Assembly (NCBI GenBank): GCA_020809705.1
Contig: CP085826.1
Span: 4,216,001-4,280,000, forward strand
DNA from: Calonectria ilicicola
Taxonomy: Eukaryota; Ascomycota; Sordariomycetes; Hypocreales; Nectriaceae
Length of the DNA: 64,000 nucleotides
Direction of reading: 5' to 3'
A program made the translations under genes and the position numbers. This document shows positions 22,203-33,530 of this stretch, piece after piece; position 1 is the stretch's first letter, and each line of letters begins with the position of its first letter. The notes beneath the pieces are model-generated. The model was not told where the DNA came from. It made no database searches and saw nothing but the letters and a program-made list of their open reading frames with translations.

Positions 22203-25200
22203 TGTGAACACTCTAGTTGAGAAAGCTGATGTACCGTAGCTTGAACTGATCTCGGGAGGCGGCAGCAATGTTCGTATATCAAGAGGCTGGAGAAGCAAGC
22301 TTGCCGGCTTGGGAAGAATGCCAAGAAAAGTAAATTGGCGTCGATGATGTCGGGTGGCTGACGAGTTGTGATGCTCTCGTGATAGTTTGGCTAGCCTAGT
22401 TCAAACGCAACAAAGGGCCGTTTCGGGCGATGGATTGGCGGTGCAGGCTATGAACTATATTGGCGATTCAAGCTGATTTGGGACCGTTGTTGTTGTTTTG
22501 ATCGTCGTTGCCGTTGGAGCAGTGATGCAAGAAGGAGTCCAGTCCTTGTGTGTAAGTTTCCTTCCAGCTGGAATTGGTGGTTGGGTTTGCGCGTGTGAGT
22601 GATGTATGCCTTGACTAGGCTTTGCGTATCAACGAATAGAGAGCGTGATCCACAGGCTTCCTGGAGCGAGTGATTTGCTGCGTCTGGTTGCGGTAATGAA
22701 AGGAACGGTCAACGTCGGTAGGTGTATCGGTTGGTATCTGCGAGTGTTCGATCGATCCTGCGATGGGTATACCGAGTGAAGAACTAAAGGCACTACGAGT
22801 GTGCAAAGGCGCGCGCACAGATCTCAGATCACGTTCGAAAGGGAATGATGAATCGTGAAACCGGACGACTGGCGCTGGGGAATAGCAAGAATAAAAATTG
22901 AGGACGCAGGCCTTCAAAGGAGTGCAAGGAGAGGCGTGGGTTGGAAGAGGAAGAAGAGAGCGACTGGTCGGCTCGTGGAGACGAAACAACCTAAGATATT
23001 GGGGGGGAGGGGGTTGCACTCCATTGTGCAGCAGCGGCAAAAAGTGCAGGCCAGGCCCTGGAGCACCGTGGGCAGAGTACGTATTCGGTGCAGAGGCAGA
23101 CGATGATAGCGCGAGAGAGCCCTGTAACAGGCGGACTTGCTAGCCCCCGGTGAAGGATGCCAGGGGTCGGGCTCTGATGGAGGCGAGCCCTGGTCGGATC
23201 CTGAGGCTTCTGGTTGGCCAGAACATTGCGGATGCAGGGGAAGCTCACCTGCGTGGGTTTGTCTTGCCGGGGTCCCGGGAGGGCTTTGTTCTCTCTTGGG
23301 CCCCTGGCTATCTCCCTAAACAGAAACCTAAGCCCGTTCCGCGCCAGCAGGGGACCAGCGGTGGAGCGGCAGCTAGCTGGGTCCCCGCCAATCGCCGCGT
23401 GAATTCCCCTGTCAGCGCAGAACCCACCGCGGGCTCCTCTCGGTTGGACCACTGTTCGTTCAATTTTTCCTCCCATCTGCGTCTTTGTCGCTGGAAATAT
23501 CACCTGAACATTGGGACCAAGGACCTGGCATTGACAATGGAGGGGCAGTGGTAGGCGCATGATCCCCTTCGGCCTTCAGAGGCGATACCACCTCTCCCGG
23601 CGCTTGCGTCTGTCCGTGCTGTCAATCTCCTCCCATCGGCGCTTTCACCAACAAATCATCTCCATCTCAAGTGATCAAGCCTCTTTTGCTCTTGGTGCCT
23701 GGGATCTGGGGGCGCTAGAACACGCCGGCCGTTCTGGCACTGGCCCATGGCTCTTTGAGGCAGTTGCTACATCGTACATCATGCGAGCCACCGTGGCACT
23801 GTACTCTTTTATTGCGCTTTTTTCTTCTTTCTGTTGTGCCACAGACTGATTGGGACAGCTGGAGGCTACCATCCCTTTGTCATGCCCCAGTGTATCAGCG
23901 CATCACACCGTTACGTTGGACCAAAAAACAAAGTTGGGTCAGGTCTCTCCACCATGTCTTGCCTCACCACACTGGTCACCACCTACCACCGCTGCCCGCG
24001 GGTTTCTCGCCCGGCCCACCTGCCATGGACAATCGATCGATCCAGTCGCGACCCGTTAATTCGGCAAGACATGGGGGGTGAGGCAAGGGAAGGGAGTGTT
24101 GGGAAAGCGCCCATCGACTCACACATGCACGCTCTTTACTGAAGAGACTCACTAACCAGCCAGTCAGGACCCCCGCCTCGCCCTGGTGTCCGCTGGCACG
24201 CGCCCACTGGTTCAGCGGTGATGAGTTGTCCCTCCTCCAGCACCACCGTACCTACTTGATGCGTCCACCAAGTCGGCTGTAGCTCATCTTCCACTGGTTG
24301 GGCTTCAGCGTGACAGCGTGACATTGCGGCAGCCAACACGGCCCTCGACAAATTACACGAGGTCGTGACCCGACCGTTGTTGGGATGAACACTGGCATGA
24401 GTGGTTCCGCGGGGAATCCCCCTTCATTTTTCTGTGGGATGGAAGCGAGCAAAGCAACAATGTCGTTGACCAACTGGGGGATCCTTCACTGCCACCGTCA
24501 CCCGCGCACGTAACCACCCGGCATGTCCAGATGAACCCTGACATGTCCATGTTAGAGAATGATTGAGGCGGCCTCAGAGCCCTGAAGGCTCATGCGTTCT
24601 TCTGCCCGTGGTTGGCCGCCCCCAGCACCCTCCAAGCCCTCTGATCTCCACTTCGAGGGGCCAAAGTTTTCCCGGTACTGCATGGCTGATCCTATCGAGA
24701 ATCACTAACCCTGTCTGATTGGCCCGTTCCCCTCGATGCCCTGACCGTCGTCCTGTTTCAGGGCCTTGTGGCGGCTGCCCTTGGCCACATGCCCGCGCAA
24801 GTGGGACTTGGGACCCTGCCAGACACTCCAAGAACCTGGGGATGAGCTCAATACTGACAAGACGAGGCCGATCATCACTTTACACATTTGACCAGCGCAT
24901 CATCGCAAACCCAAACTAACTAACTAACTCACTCCCACCGCAGCCTATGTTACTCTCACGTTGTCTGTCTTCCCTCCCAAAATGGCAAAAACCCTACAAG
25001 GGTGTTCAACGTCAACGTGAACTCAAATTGCTCAGTCGTTTTGCCTTGTGGGCACCGCGACTATACCATATGCAGTATTTGATACACTCCCGATTGCGCG
25101 ATGCCGCTGAACCCTGGCTGGTCGGCGGTGGGAGGGATTTTGCACTGACCTCCCCTATCATCTCGGTCCATCTGATTTCGGGCATTAGGTATTTGACATT

Positions 25201-25782
25201 TCATGGGACGTCATTGCGTGCATGTGCCAAAGTCCAGCAGAACATCACTGGGCTGATCTAATTCTGAGCGTGTTTCAACTTCAACTGTTTATTCAATGGA
25301 TTTGACCTTTTCATCGGCTGCTGCCTTTTCAGCTTGCGGAGTCTTCTTTCTGCAATTCAGCTCTTGTATCAATGATGGGGACGGGATCATGCTCCAGGGG
25401 TTCGCTCAATGCGCCCAGGCTCCTCCGCCCCCAAGGCCCCATATGCCCAAAACCGGCTAACATATTGTTTGAGGACCTTGTTTTTTGCCTAGCCTCACAA
25501 TCTCTCAATCAATCAATCAACTTTTTTTTAACTAGATGTTCTTTTCCTCTGAAAAAAAGCACATCTAAGATTAGCAATCCTTGAGCGAACGTGCACATCA
25601 GCCCGACAACGGCTTGACCAAATTATCCCACAGCCACTCATGGCATAATTAACCGATGCTTCACTTATGTTCGCCTCTCAACTGGTGGCTGGCCCGAACG
25701 AACGGACTGAGACATTCCGGGCCGTCCGTACCCAAAACTTGGGTGTAAGGCCGGCAACTCGCCGAGGATCAGGGATTCTGAC
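22203..25782. other. Long gene-free spacer
   Basis: About 3.6 kb upstream of the preceding gene and downstream of PWP1. Open frames of 60-190 codons overlap on both strands, lack domains and are low complexity, so I call no gene. An (AACT)4 tract lies at 24914-24929 and a (TCAA)-type tract at 25504-25520. The part near 22203-23100 may be a long leader. Confidence 0.45.
24914..24929. repeat. AACT tetranucleotide microsatellite
   Basis: Four tandem copies of AACT in non-coding DNA. Confidence 0.8.
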
Positions 25783-27462
25783 TTAGTCCTCATCCATCGA
25801 GTCCTCATCGGCCTTTCCATCGTCGCCCTCATCCTCGCTCTCGCTGCTCTCGTCATTCTCCACACCGACCAGTCTGTCCTCGTCCTTCCCACTCTGTTCG
25901 GGAACTCTTTGCGCAAAAGCCTTGCGAACAGCTGCATTTGTGCTAGTGTCCCAGACATGCATGGTTCCGTTGCTGCCAGCCACAGCCAGTCGGAAAGCTA
26001 CCTCAGCATCAGGAGCAAAGGTCGTTGAGAAGACTTTTCCGACGTCAAGGTTGCGAGAAACAACTACCGATGGTCCCGTGGACTGGATGTTCCACAGTTT
26101 CACTGTCTTATCGGTCGATCCCGTGGCCATGAAACCGGGGACCACAGGGTTGATGTCAAACGATGAAACAGATTCATCGTGGGCCTGCAGAGTCCAGACC
26201 GATTTGGTTGCTGTAGGATCTGATGGTGCATTTCGAATGTCGTGATAGTGAATCATGCCGTTCTCCGTCGAGACGAAGAAGAAGTTGGCGTCATGTGGAT
26301 CCCAGCGAATGTTCTCGACGTCGCTTTCCACTCCCCATCGGGGAGCCTTTGCGTCTGGCGCCCGCATGTCCGCCGCAACTACTGTTCGGTCATAACTGCC
26401 ACTGAGCAACACTGTTGACTCCACTGCGTGCCATGCTAGCGAGCACACCTTGTCAGTGTGGTATGTGTAAGACTTGGCGCATTTGGTAGTGTTCAGATCC
26501 CAGAGCTTGACAGTCTTGTCAGCCGAGGCTGAAGCCAGCAGGTTGCGGTGCTGTCTGTTTGCTGCGAGGGAGAGAACTGCATCCACGTGGTATTCATCAT
26601 TGGCCTTCTTAGCCTTCTTCTTCTTCTTCTTCGGCTTCTCCTCGTTTGCGTTGCCGCCCTGGCCCAAAATGGCGTTTGGGTACATGCTATCGACAGTGTC
26701 CAGGTCCCATACTTCAATGTCAGGGTCCATAGTACCAATGGCAACGAAGTTGCCCCGAGCATCCTTGTCAACACCGGCCTTGTTGACGGGCATGTCCAAC
26801 CACTCAACGCACAGAGGGATAGCGGGCAGCATGATATCGTGGTGCACGTAGAGGTTGTCAGCGGCATCCTCGTAGACATAAACCTCGAGGTTTGCCATCT
26901 CGTCCTCAACTTTGGCAGCAATGATCATGTTGTCTGTGGCCAAGACCTGAAGTTCTTCTCGCTCGTCCTCAGCGTCTTCTTCCTCGGCGTTAATTGTAAT
27001 GTAAGGATCGTCCTTGTTAGAACCGTAGTAGGCGAGGGCCTTGACATTGCCAAACATAGCCATTCCCTCGCCGCTTCCGGCGGCCTCTTCCTCATCGTCG
27101 TCATCGTAGTGTTCTAAATCATACTCTTTGAGGTCATCATCATCAATGATGTCCCTGGATGGCATGAGGTTAGAATTATGTAGAGAGCAATTTCAAATTG
27201 AACAAACATACTTGGACTTTTCCGCAGGTTTCTCGCTGTCATCCTTCATTTCATCATCCTCGTCCTTTTTTTCACCATCCTCGTTTGCGCCATTCTCCTC
27301 GGCGTCCTCTTGGGCTTCTTTGAGGTCTTCCTCGGCATCATCAAGCTGGAGTTTGGCTAGTTCCGCTATGCGTTCGTATTCCTTCTCGTCTAAGGTGTAT
27401 TTTTGAGGGAAGGGCGCTGCGAAGCCCCGAGGGACCCATGTTGCTGCTGTGATCATCGACAT
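25783..27462 (-). CDS. PWP1: Periodic tryptophan protein Pwp1 (WD40, ribosome biogenesis)
   Basis: Two exons, 27462..27212 and 27154..25783, give 540 residues. The join restores the reading KSKDIIDDDDLKEYDLEHYDDDD, with a TCTAAC branch site in the intron. The N-terminus (MSMITAATWVPRGFA) is the family hallmark, followed by acidic and charged stretches. WD40 repeats occupy about residues 200-490, with clear HVDAVLSLAANRQHRNLLASASADKTVKLWDL, HTDKVCSLAWH, SGSYDRTVVAADMR and FMATGSTDKTVKLWNI units. A lysine-rich insert (PKKKKKKAKK) and an acidic C-terminal tail are typical. Pwp1 acts in the nucleolus in 60S subunit assembly and rRNA processing. It shares a short divergent promoter with the PRP16 gene. 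Confidence 0.94.
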
Positions 27463-27676
27463 TTTGAAAATGCGATTTTGGGTATCTTGGTGTTAGACGA
27501 TGTACCAAGGCGGGCGCAGACAATAATTTTGTTCCAAAAATTTCAGGTGGGGGTTATCGATAAGAATTGGTCGGAAAAACCTCGTGGCCTTGCTTCCTAA
27601 ACATCAACCTTGCAAGCTGCCCGGAGCTCCATCCCAAAGGAAACACCAGATACTCGCGACAATCGCCATAAAAAAA
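27463..27676. promoter_or_regulatory. Divergent promoter of PWP1 and PRP16
   Basis: Only 214 bp separate the two ATGs, so the promoters must be shared or overlapping. No TATA box or specific factor site is obvious. Confidence 0.65.
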
Positions 27677-30607
27677 ATGGCTGACGACCGAGATTACGAT
27701 GGGTATAATCCCAAAAGGAGGCGCATGGAGTCAGCGCGGTCGCAGAATCGATTCCAGAATGGTTCGCGAAGCTCAACACCGCGTGGACAGTCTCGCTACG
27801 CGCCTACACCCCCCCGACTGCACGAAGGACCTGAGCCGACCGATGAAGATGAGAAAGCCCTTGATCGCGACTGGTATGGTGGAGATGAGTTTGGTGGACA
27901 CGTATTTGGAGACGATTCGCACAATCCATTTGCCTCGTACGAGATGTCCGCTTGGGAATCACAACAACAAGAGTCCGCCCGCGCAGAGAAGATGGCGAGT
28001 CGATATGATGCGAGAAGAGAACAGCGACAACGGGAGAACGATGCTTGGGAGACGAACCGAATGCTTGTGTCTGGTGTTGCGCAAAGGAGAGACATGGCGT
28101 CAGACTTTGATGATGATGAAGCGACTCGAGTGCACTTGCTGGTACACGACTTGCGACCCCCCTTTCTTGACGGAAGAACCATCTTTACCAAACAGCTGGA
28201 ACCGATCCCGGCTGTCAGGGACTACCAAAGCGACATGGCTGTATTCAGTAGAAAGGGCAGCAAGGTTGTCAAGGAAGCGCGCCAGCAACGAGAGCGACAA
28301 AGACAAGCACAAGAGGCCACGAGCATTACCGGCACCACATTGGGAAACATCATGGGTGCCAAGGAAGAGGATGGAGATAGCGCACTGCCAGTTCCAGCCG
28401 AGGAAGACATGGCAAAGAGCGAAACCAAGGGCAACAAGTTCAGTGAACACATGAAGAAATCAGATGGAGCCAGTGCTTTCAGTCAAAGCAAGACACTGAG
28501 AGAACAGCGGGAGTATCTCCCTGCTTTTGCTGTGCGTGAAGACCTTCTTCGGGTTATTAGGGAGAACCAAGTTATCATTTGCGTTGGAGAAACTGGTTCC
28601 GGTAAAACGACACAGTTGACGCAATTCCTTCACGAGGACGGCTATGGAAATTCCGGGATGATTGGCTGTACTCAACCCCGACGTGTTGCCGCCATGAGTG
28701 TCGCCAAGCGAGTTGCTGAGGAGATGGAAGTGAAACTGGGTAGCACAGTTGGTTATGCGATTCGTTTTGAGGATTGCACTAGCAAAGAGACTGTTATCAA
28801 GTATATGACGGACGGTGTTTTACTTCGAGAGTCTCTCAACGAGCCAGACCTGGACAGATATTCGTGCATCATCATGGATGAGGCGCACGAGCGTGCCCTG
28901 AATACCGACATTTTGATGGGTCTTTTCAAAAAGATTCTTCAGAGACGCCGAGACCTGAAGCTGATTGTCACATCTGCAACCATGAACTCAAAGAGATTTT
29001 CGGACTTTTTTGGCGGTGCTCCAGAGTTTACGATCCCTGGAAGAACCTTCCCTGTCGATGTTATGTTCCACCGGTCACCTGTCGAAGATTACGTTGACCA
29101 AGCGGTTCAGCAGGTTCTGGCGATCCACGTGTCTATGGACCCTGGCGATATTTTGGTCTTCATGACAGGTCAAGAAGATATTGAAATCACTTGCGAGCTG
29201 GTCCAGAAACGACTAGATGCACTCAACGATCCACCAAAGTTGAGCATCCTACCAATTTACAGTCAGATGCCTGCAGATCTTCAAGCCAAGATTTTCGACA
29301 GGGCCGCGCCAGGCGTGCGCAAATGCATTGTTGCGACCAACATCGCCGAAACTAGTTTGACAGTCGATGGTATCAAATACGTCGTTGATGCTGGGTACTC
29401 CAAGATGAAAGTGTACAACCCAAAGATGGGCATGGATACCCTTCAAATCACCCCTATTTCACAGGCAAACGCTTCACAACGTTCAGGTCGAGCCGGTCGA
29501 ACTGGTCCTGGCAAGGCTTTCCGCTTATTCACCGAAAAAGCCTTCAAAGAAGAGCTCTATCTTCAGACAATTCCTGAGATTCAGCGCACAAACCTCGCCA
29601 ATACAGTGCTCATGCTCAAGTCTCTTGGTGTTAAGGATTTATTAGACTTTGATTTCATGGACCCTCCACCACAGGATACAATAACGACATCCATGTTCGA
29701 TCTTTGGGCACTAGGGGCTTTGGATAACCTGGGCGAGCTGACAGAACTTGGTCGAAAAATGAGCGCTTTCCCCATGGACCCGTCATTGGCCAAACTCATT
29801 ATCACGGCCGACGAATACGGCTGTAGCGAAGAAATGATTACTATCGTTTCGATGCTCTCAGTGCCAAATGTATTCTACAGACCTAAAGAGAGGCAAGACG
29901 AAGCTGATGCTCAGCGTGAGAAGTTCTGGGTTCATGAATCAGATCATTTGACGTATCTACAAGTATACCAGGCGTGGAAAGCGAACGGGTATTCAGATGG
30001 CTGGTGTGTGAAGCATTTCTTACACCCGAAATCTTTGAGGCGTGCAAAGGAAATCCGTGAACAGCTGCTCGACATCACTCGCATGCAGAAGATGACGTTG
30101 ACTAGCTGTGGCATGGATTGGGATCTTATTCGAAAGTGCATTTGCTCTGGTTACTATCACCAAGCCGCCAAATATAAGGGCTCAGGCGAATACATCAACC
30201 TCCGCACCAACCTTGGAGTTCAACTCCACCCCACTAGCGCTCTTTATGCTGGTCACCCGCCGGACTATGTTGTCTACCACGAGCTTATTCTTACCTCCAA
30301 GGTATACGTCTCGACTGTCACAGCCGTGGATCCTCACTGGCTGGCTGACTTGGGTGGAGTCTTTTACTCTGTCAAGGAGAAGGGGTACTCGGTACGAGAA
30401 AAGCGTATTACAGAGACTGAATTCAACAGAAAGATGGAGATTGAGGCCAAGATGGCCGAGGATAAGCAAAAAGAGGAGGAGCGTAAAAAGGCTGAGGAGG
30501 AACGATCTCAAAAGAAGACTAAGAAGATTGGAGCAGATGGGAAGAAGTTTGTTACGCAGGGCGCTGTGAAGAAGCCCGTAATTAAGCGTCGTGGGAGAGG
30601 ATTTTGA
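27677..30607 (+). CDS. PRP16: Pre-mRNA-splicing ATP-dependent RNA helicase Prp16 (DHX38 type)
   Basis: Intronless, 976 residues; 27677 is the first in-frame ATG. The N-terminal 290 residues carry the Prp16-specific segment [42 protein letters not shown]. The DEAH helicase core follows. Walker A is [10 protein letters not shown] (about 303), then [19 protein letters not shown] near 401, SAT near 433, [21 protein letters not shown] and [17 protein letters not shown]. The HA2 and OB-fold modules come next, ending in a lysine-rich tail. Prp16 remodels the spliceosome after the first catalytic step so that the second step can proceed, with a role in fidelity. Length and motif order are those of a full enzyme. 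The gene is divergent from PWP1 and converges on the acylphosphatase gene. Confidence 0.95.
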   Translation: MADDRDYDGYNPKRRRMESARSQNRFQNGSRSSTPRGQSRYAPTPPRLHEGPEPTDEDEKALDRDWYGGDEFGGHVFGDDSHNPFASYEMSAWESQQQESARAEKMASRYDARREQRQRENDAWETNRMLVSGVAQRRDMASDFDDDEATRVHLLVHDLRPPFLDGRTIFTKQLEPIPAVRDYQSDMAVFSRKGSKVVKEARQQRERQRQAQEATSITGTTLGNIMGAKEEDGDSALPVPAEEDMAKSETKGNKFSEHMKKSDGASAFSQSKTLREQREYLPAFAVREDLLRVIRENQVIICVGETGSGKTTQLTQFLHEDGYGNSGMIGCTQPRRVAAMSVAKRVAEEMEVKLGSTVGYAIRFEDCTSKETVIKYMTDGVLLRESLNEPDLDRYSCIIMDEAHERALNTDILMGLFKKILQRRRDLKLIVTSATMNSKRFSDFFGGAPEFTIPGRTFPVDVMFHRSPVEDYVDQAVQQVLAIHVSMDPGDILVFMTGQEDIEITCELVQKRLDALNDPPKLSILPIYSQMPADLQAKIFDRAAPGVRKCIVATNIAETSLTVDGIKYVVDAGYSKMKVYNPKMGMDTLQITPISQANASQRSGRAGRTGPGKAFRLFTEKAFKEELYLQTIPEIQRTNLANTVLMLKSLGVKDLLDFDFMDPPPQDTITTSMFDLWALGALDNLGELTELGRKMSAFPMDPSLAKLIITADEYGCSEEMITIVSMLSVPNVFYRPKERQDEADAQREKFWVHESDHLTYLQVYQAWKANGYSDGWCVKHFLHPKSLRRAKEIREQLLDITRMQKMTLTSCGMDWDLIRKCICSGYYHQAAKYKGSGEYINLRTNLGVQLHPTSALYAGHPPDYVVYHELILTSKVYVSTVTAVDPHWLADLGGVFYSVKEKGYSVREKRITETEFNRKMEIEAKMAEDKQKEEERKKAEEERSQKKTKKIGADGKKFVTQGAVKKPVIKRRGRGF

Positions 30608-30707
30608 TGGAAAGCGATTTTGGACTTATTTATATATGTACAGGATAGAGTACAGGAATGATATCAGCGAGTTTATGATGAGTTTATCTCATGTTCTTTT
30701 TCTGGGT

Positions 30708-31229
30708 TCAGCGTCGGACCTCGAATCCGCTCTCTTGTTCGACCACGTCCCGGTCCTCCTTGTCAAGCTGCACAACTCTGGCATGCCTAGGACCAGAATC
30801 TATATCTTTGAAGAATTTGGTTAGGATCTCTTCATCAGCCTGTGCCTCTCCCTCAACCTGATGATGGCAGTGTTAATAAGACATAACCGTAGTGGGGCGG
30901 GCCTGGGGGAGACAACACCTTTTTGTCCGCTGTGTTTCGACACCATCCTGTGACACCGTATTCCTGGGCCTTGTGACGGGTGAAGTACCTGTCGTTGTTC
31001 AGATATAATCCTGAGAATTATTTGGGAGAGATGCCATTCAATACCGGAATCCCACGCCTACATGACGTCAGTTGAGACTTGCTCAGTGAGTTTGATGAAG
31101 CGTACCTTGGACAACGCCGTGGACACGAAAGTAGACCTGTTTTGATGTGAGCATTTGATTATTTAAAAAAAAAAAAAATCCATCAAGTCAAGAAAAATAA
31201 ATAAATAAACCTCATACCCTTTTGGCCAT
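30708..31229 (-). CDS. Acylphosphatase, five small exons
   Basis: Exons 31229..31218 (12 nt), 31136..31106 (31 nt), 31057..31045 (13 nt), 30988..30919 (70 nt) and 30857..30708 (150 nt) encode 91 residues. All introns have GT and AG ends. No single exon gives a convincing reading frame by itself, but the join reads MAKRVYFRVHGVVQGVGFRYF and then GVTGWCRNTADKKVEGEAQ, the complete acylphosphatase signature. The catalytic Arg is residue 19 and the catalytic Asn is residue 37. The family hydrolyses carboxyl-phosphate bonds such as that of 1,3-bisphosphoglycerate and is usually 90-100 residues, as here. It converges on PRP16 (100 bp between stop codons) and diverges from the Hep59-type gene. Confidence 0.92.
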
Positions 31230-31504
31230 ATTTAAGATTTTACTGATTTGGGTTTCCCTCTCAGTTGTGAGTTGTATTGTTGAACGGAGTGTTGGAGGGG
31301 CAAAGGTGGGATGCCGGTTAAGCCCCGGAGCGCTAAAGAGCGACTCGATGTAACTGCATCGTTTGTCGCGCGTGTGTGTGCATGCAGCTTTCGGCACTCG
31401 CGACGATTCCTTCGCTTCGCACCCTCTTCCCAAAAACCGACATTGCCTCACCATGACATAAACCCATATAGCGTCACTGATATAAAAGTACCGCTGCGAA
31501 CCTG
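31230..31504. promoter_or_regulatory. Divergent promoter of acylphosphatase and Hep59-type gene
   Basis: 275 bp between divergent ATGs. Nothing specific is recognisable. Confidence 0.5.
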
Positions 31505-32737
31505 ATGGAGCCCTCTCCAGCCGGCGAACCAGCCGTTCGCTTCCGGTCCGGCAAGAAGCGCAAGGCCTATCGACAGCGCATCGACGACGCCGACGACAAC
31601 GGCCCTGCAACCGTCGCAAACGCAGAGCCGCGGGCGGAGACCGAATCCCGCGATGGCTCTGCGCAGCCCGCCTCGAAAATCGACGATGGAAACGATGAAG
31701 GGGAGGCTGGCGGCGTTGCAGCTGCGCTTCGCCTGCGTAACGCCCGCAGGAACCGCCACCACGGCGTCGGCTTCGCAACCACGACGAGGCACGACGATGA
31801 AACGTCTAGCGAGCTTGCCCTCGTACCGAGAGGCTTAGATGAAGCAGCGGACAAGGAGTCTCGGCTCAGCACCATCACCGGCCGCTTCACCCACCAGACG
31901 GGCCTCGTTGCCGACCTCAACGACAAGCACATGTTCGTCCCTGTCTCCCTGCCCCCATGCGCTGCGCTCAACGAGACGAGACTAATCATTCAGGATGGAA
32001 TACATAGAGTCCCGCCTATCTAGCCGCACGAGCGGAACACCTGTCCCTTCGAAAGACATGCCCTCGACACAGGCGCTGGCTGCGACCACGGCGGTAGCAC
32101 AGGTTGCGCCGACCATGGCACCCGTCGCGCCCGCGCCCCCAACCAGGTCCGACGGCGGACACGCTGCTATGCAAGGCCAGCTCGCCGAGATTGATCTCGG
32201 CGACGAGGCGCGGGATTCCAACGTCGCCCGAACAGAACGTGCGACGCAGCCTGGCAGAAGCAGCGCAGAGGCAGAGGATCATGGTGGACGACGGTCCAAG
32301 AAGCCTCGCCTGGGGCGTGACGGCAAGCCATGGCGTCCTCGGAACCGCCGAGACAGTGATGCCATCAAGCGAGACCAGATTGTTGAAGAGATTCTTCGTG
32401 AGAGCCGCCGTATGTCCCTTTCCCCCCTCCCCCTAACTCTATCCAATCCATCTAACCTATTCTAGTCGACGTCTACGAAGCTCCGGTCCAGCAAGCCTCC
32501 AACCCCGCCGCTGATGAGGAGGATGGGGCAGCCGACGACCGCCTCGCCGAGGAGTTCCGCCAGCAGTTCCTCGAAGACGTTGCCCAGCGACAGCTCAAGA
32601 AGAAGAAGCCCACCAACCAGCCCAACAAGCCCGGGTCTGAGGATGTCCTCAAGGGACCCAAGCTGGGCGGCAGTCGAAACGTGCGCGCTGCTATGCGTGA
32701 TCTACTACTCAAGAAGGAAAAGGAGGGGAAAAAATGA
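31505..32737 (+). CDS. Hep59/C9orf78 (Tls1-like) splicing-associated protein
   Basis: Three exons, 31505..31932, 31994..32409 and 32466..32737, give 371 residues. The first intron has a GACTAATC branch site, the second CTAACC. Joining exon 1 to exon 2 restores FTHQTGLVADLNDKHMMEYIESRL, which matches the core of the Hep59 family (human C9orf78 and fission yeast Tls1). The N-terminus is basic (VRFRSGKKRKAYRQR), the middle is Ala/Pro-rich and disordered, and the C-terminus is helical and lysine-rich (FLEDVAQRQLKKKKPTNQPNKPG). Family members bind the spliceosomal helicase Brr2 and affect splice-site choice; in fission yeast the protein affects splicing of telomere genes. It lies 0.9 kb from the PRP16 stop, with the acylphosphatase gene between. 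Confidence 0.85.
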
Positions 32738-33530
32738 TTTGTGTTTTTTGTTTTGCTTGCTTTTACCAGGCGCTCTTTTTGCAACTTTGACACGATATTT
32801 TTTGTATATACGCTGGGCTAAGCTAAGCTTGTCCCTTTGAAGATATAGGCGTCGTTTGTTCTTCTACCAGGGTTAATAAAGATATACATAGGAAACCTAA
32901 AAATGAATAATAGAGGAATAAGAGAGAAACAATCAAGAAGCCCTTTTTTTCGTGTTAAGGGGTCCAGTCTTGAACATGCATCTTTATATATATAATTTTT
33001 TATTTATTGACGTTGCTGTCTGTTGTGCTGTTGCTAATTTTCAACTTGGGAAAAATATCGTTATGTCTATTCAAGCTTTCTCAAACTGGTCGCTTGTTAT
33101 AAATTCTTTCATTGACTATTGAACCCGTAATGATCGATCATCCATCGTCTTGTACCTATATTCAAAAAGGCATGTTCATTGTCCAAAGAGCCTATCCCAT
33201 ACCCATCCTATGCTATATCAAGCAAAAACTCCTGTACCCACCCGACCCAGTATAACGTTATCCCAAAAAGTAAAGCATAAAAGAACCCTTGTGGAGGGAA
33301 AGGACCGAAAATTCACTGCACAGGTGTGCCAGCCCAAAGCTCGCTGTCTTGCTCCGGACGCAAGAAATCAGCTTGCGTCATAGTTTATCTTGCGCCGATT
33401 CATGTAATCCCAAGGCATTCCTAAGAAGCGCGAAAATAAACAAAAGTGAAATGAAAGAAAGAAGAAAAAAGAACCAGAAGCAACAAGCAAAGACAAGTAA
33501 ATGGAAATGTGAGTCTCAAAAAAGGAGCCC
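32738..33530. other. Convergent 3' spacer, AT-rich
   Basis: 793 bp, AT-rich (for example around 32980-33020), with no gene seen. Confidence 0.5.

Noticed and set aside
22991..23560. 189-codon open frame on the minus strand and overlapping plus-strand frames
   Set aside because: Mutually overlapping, low-complexity, no domain. Better explained as GC-rich non-coding or leader sequence.
31212..31778. 188-codon frame antisense to the start of the Hep59-type gene
   Set aside because: Arg-rich shadow that covers the shared promoter; the acylphosphatase start lies within it and explains the real coding content.
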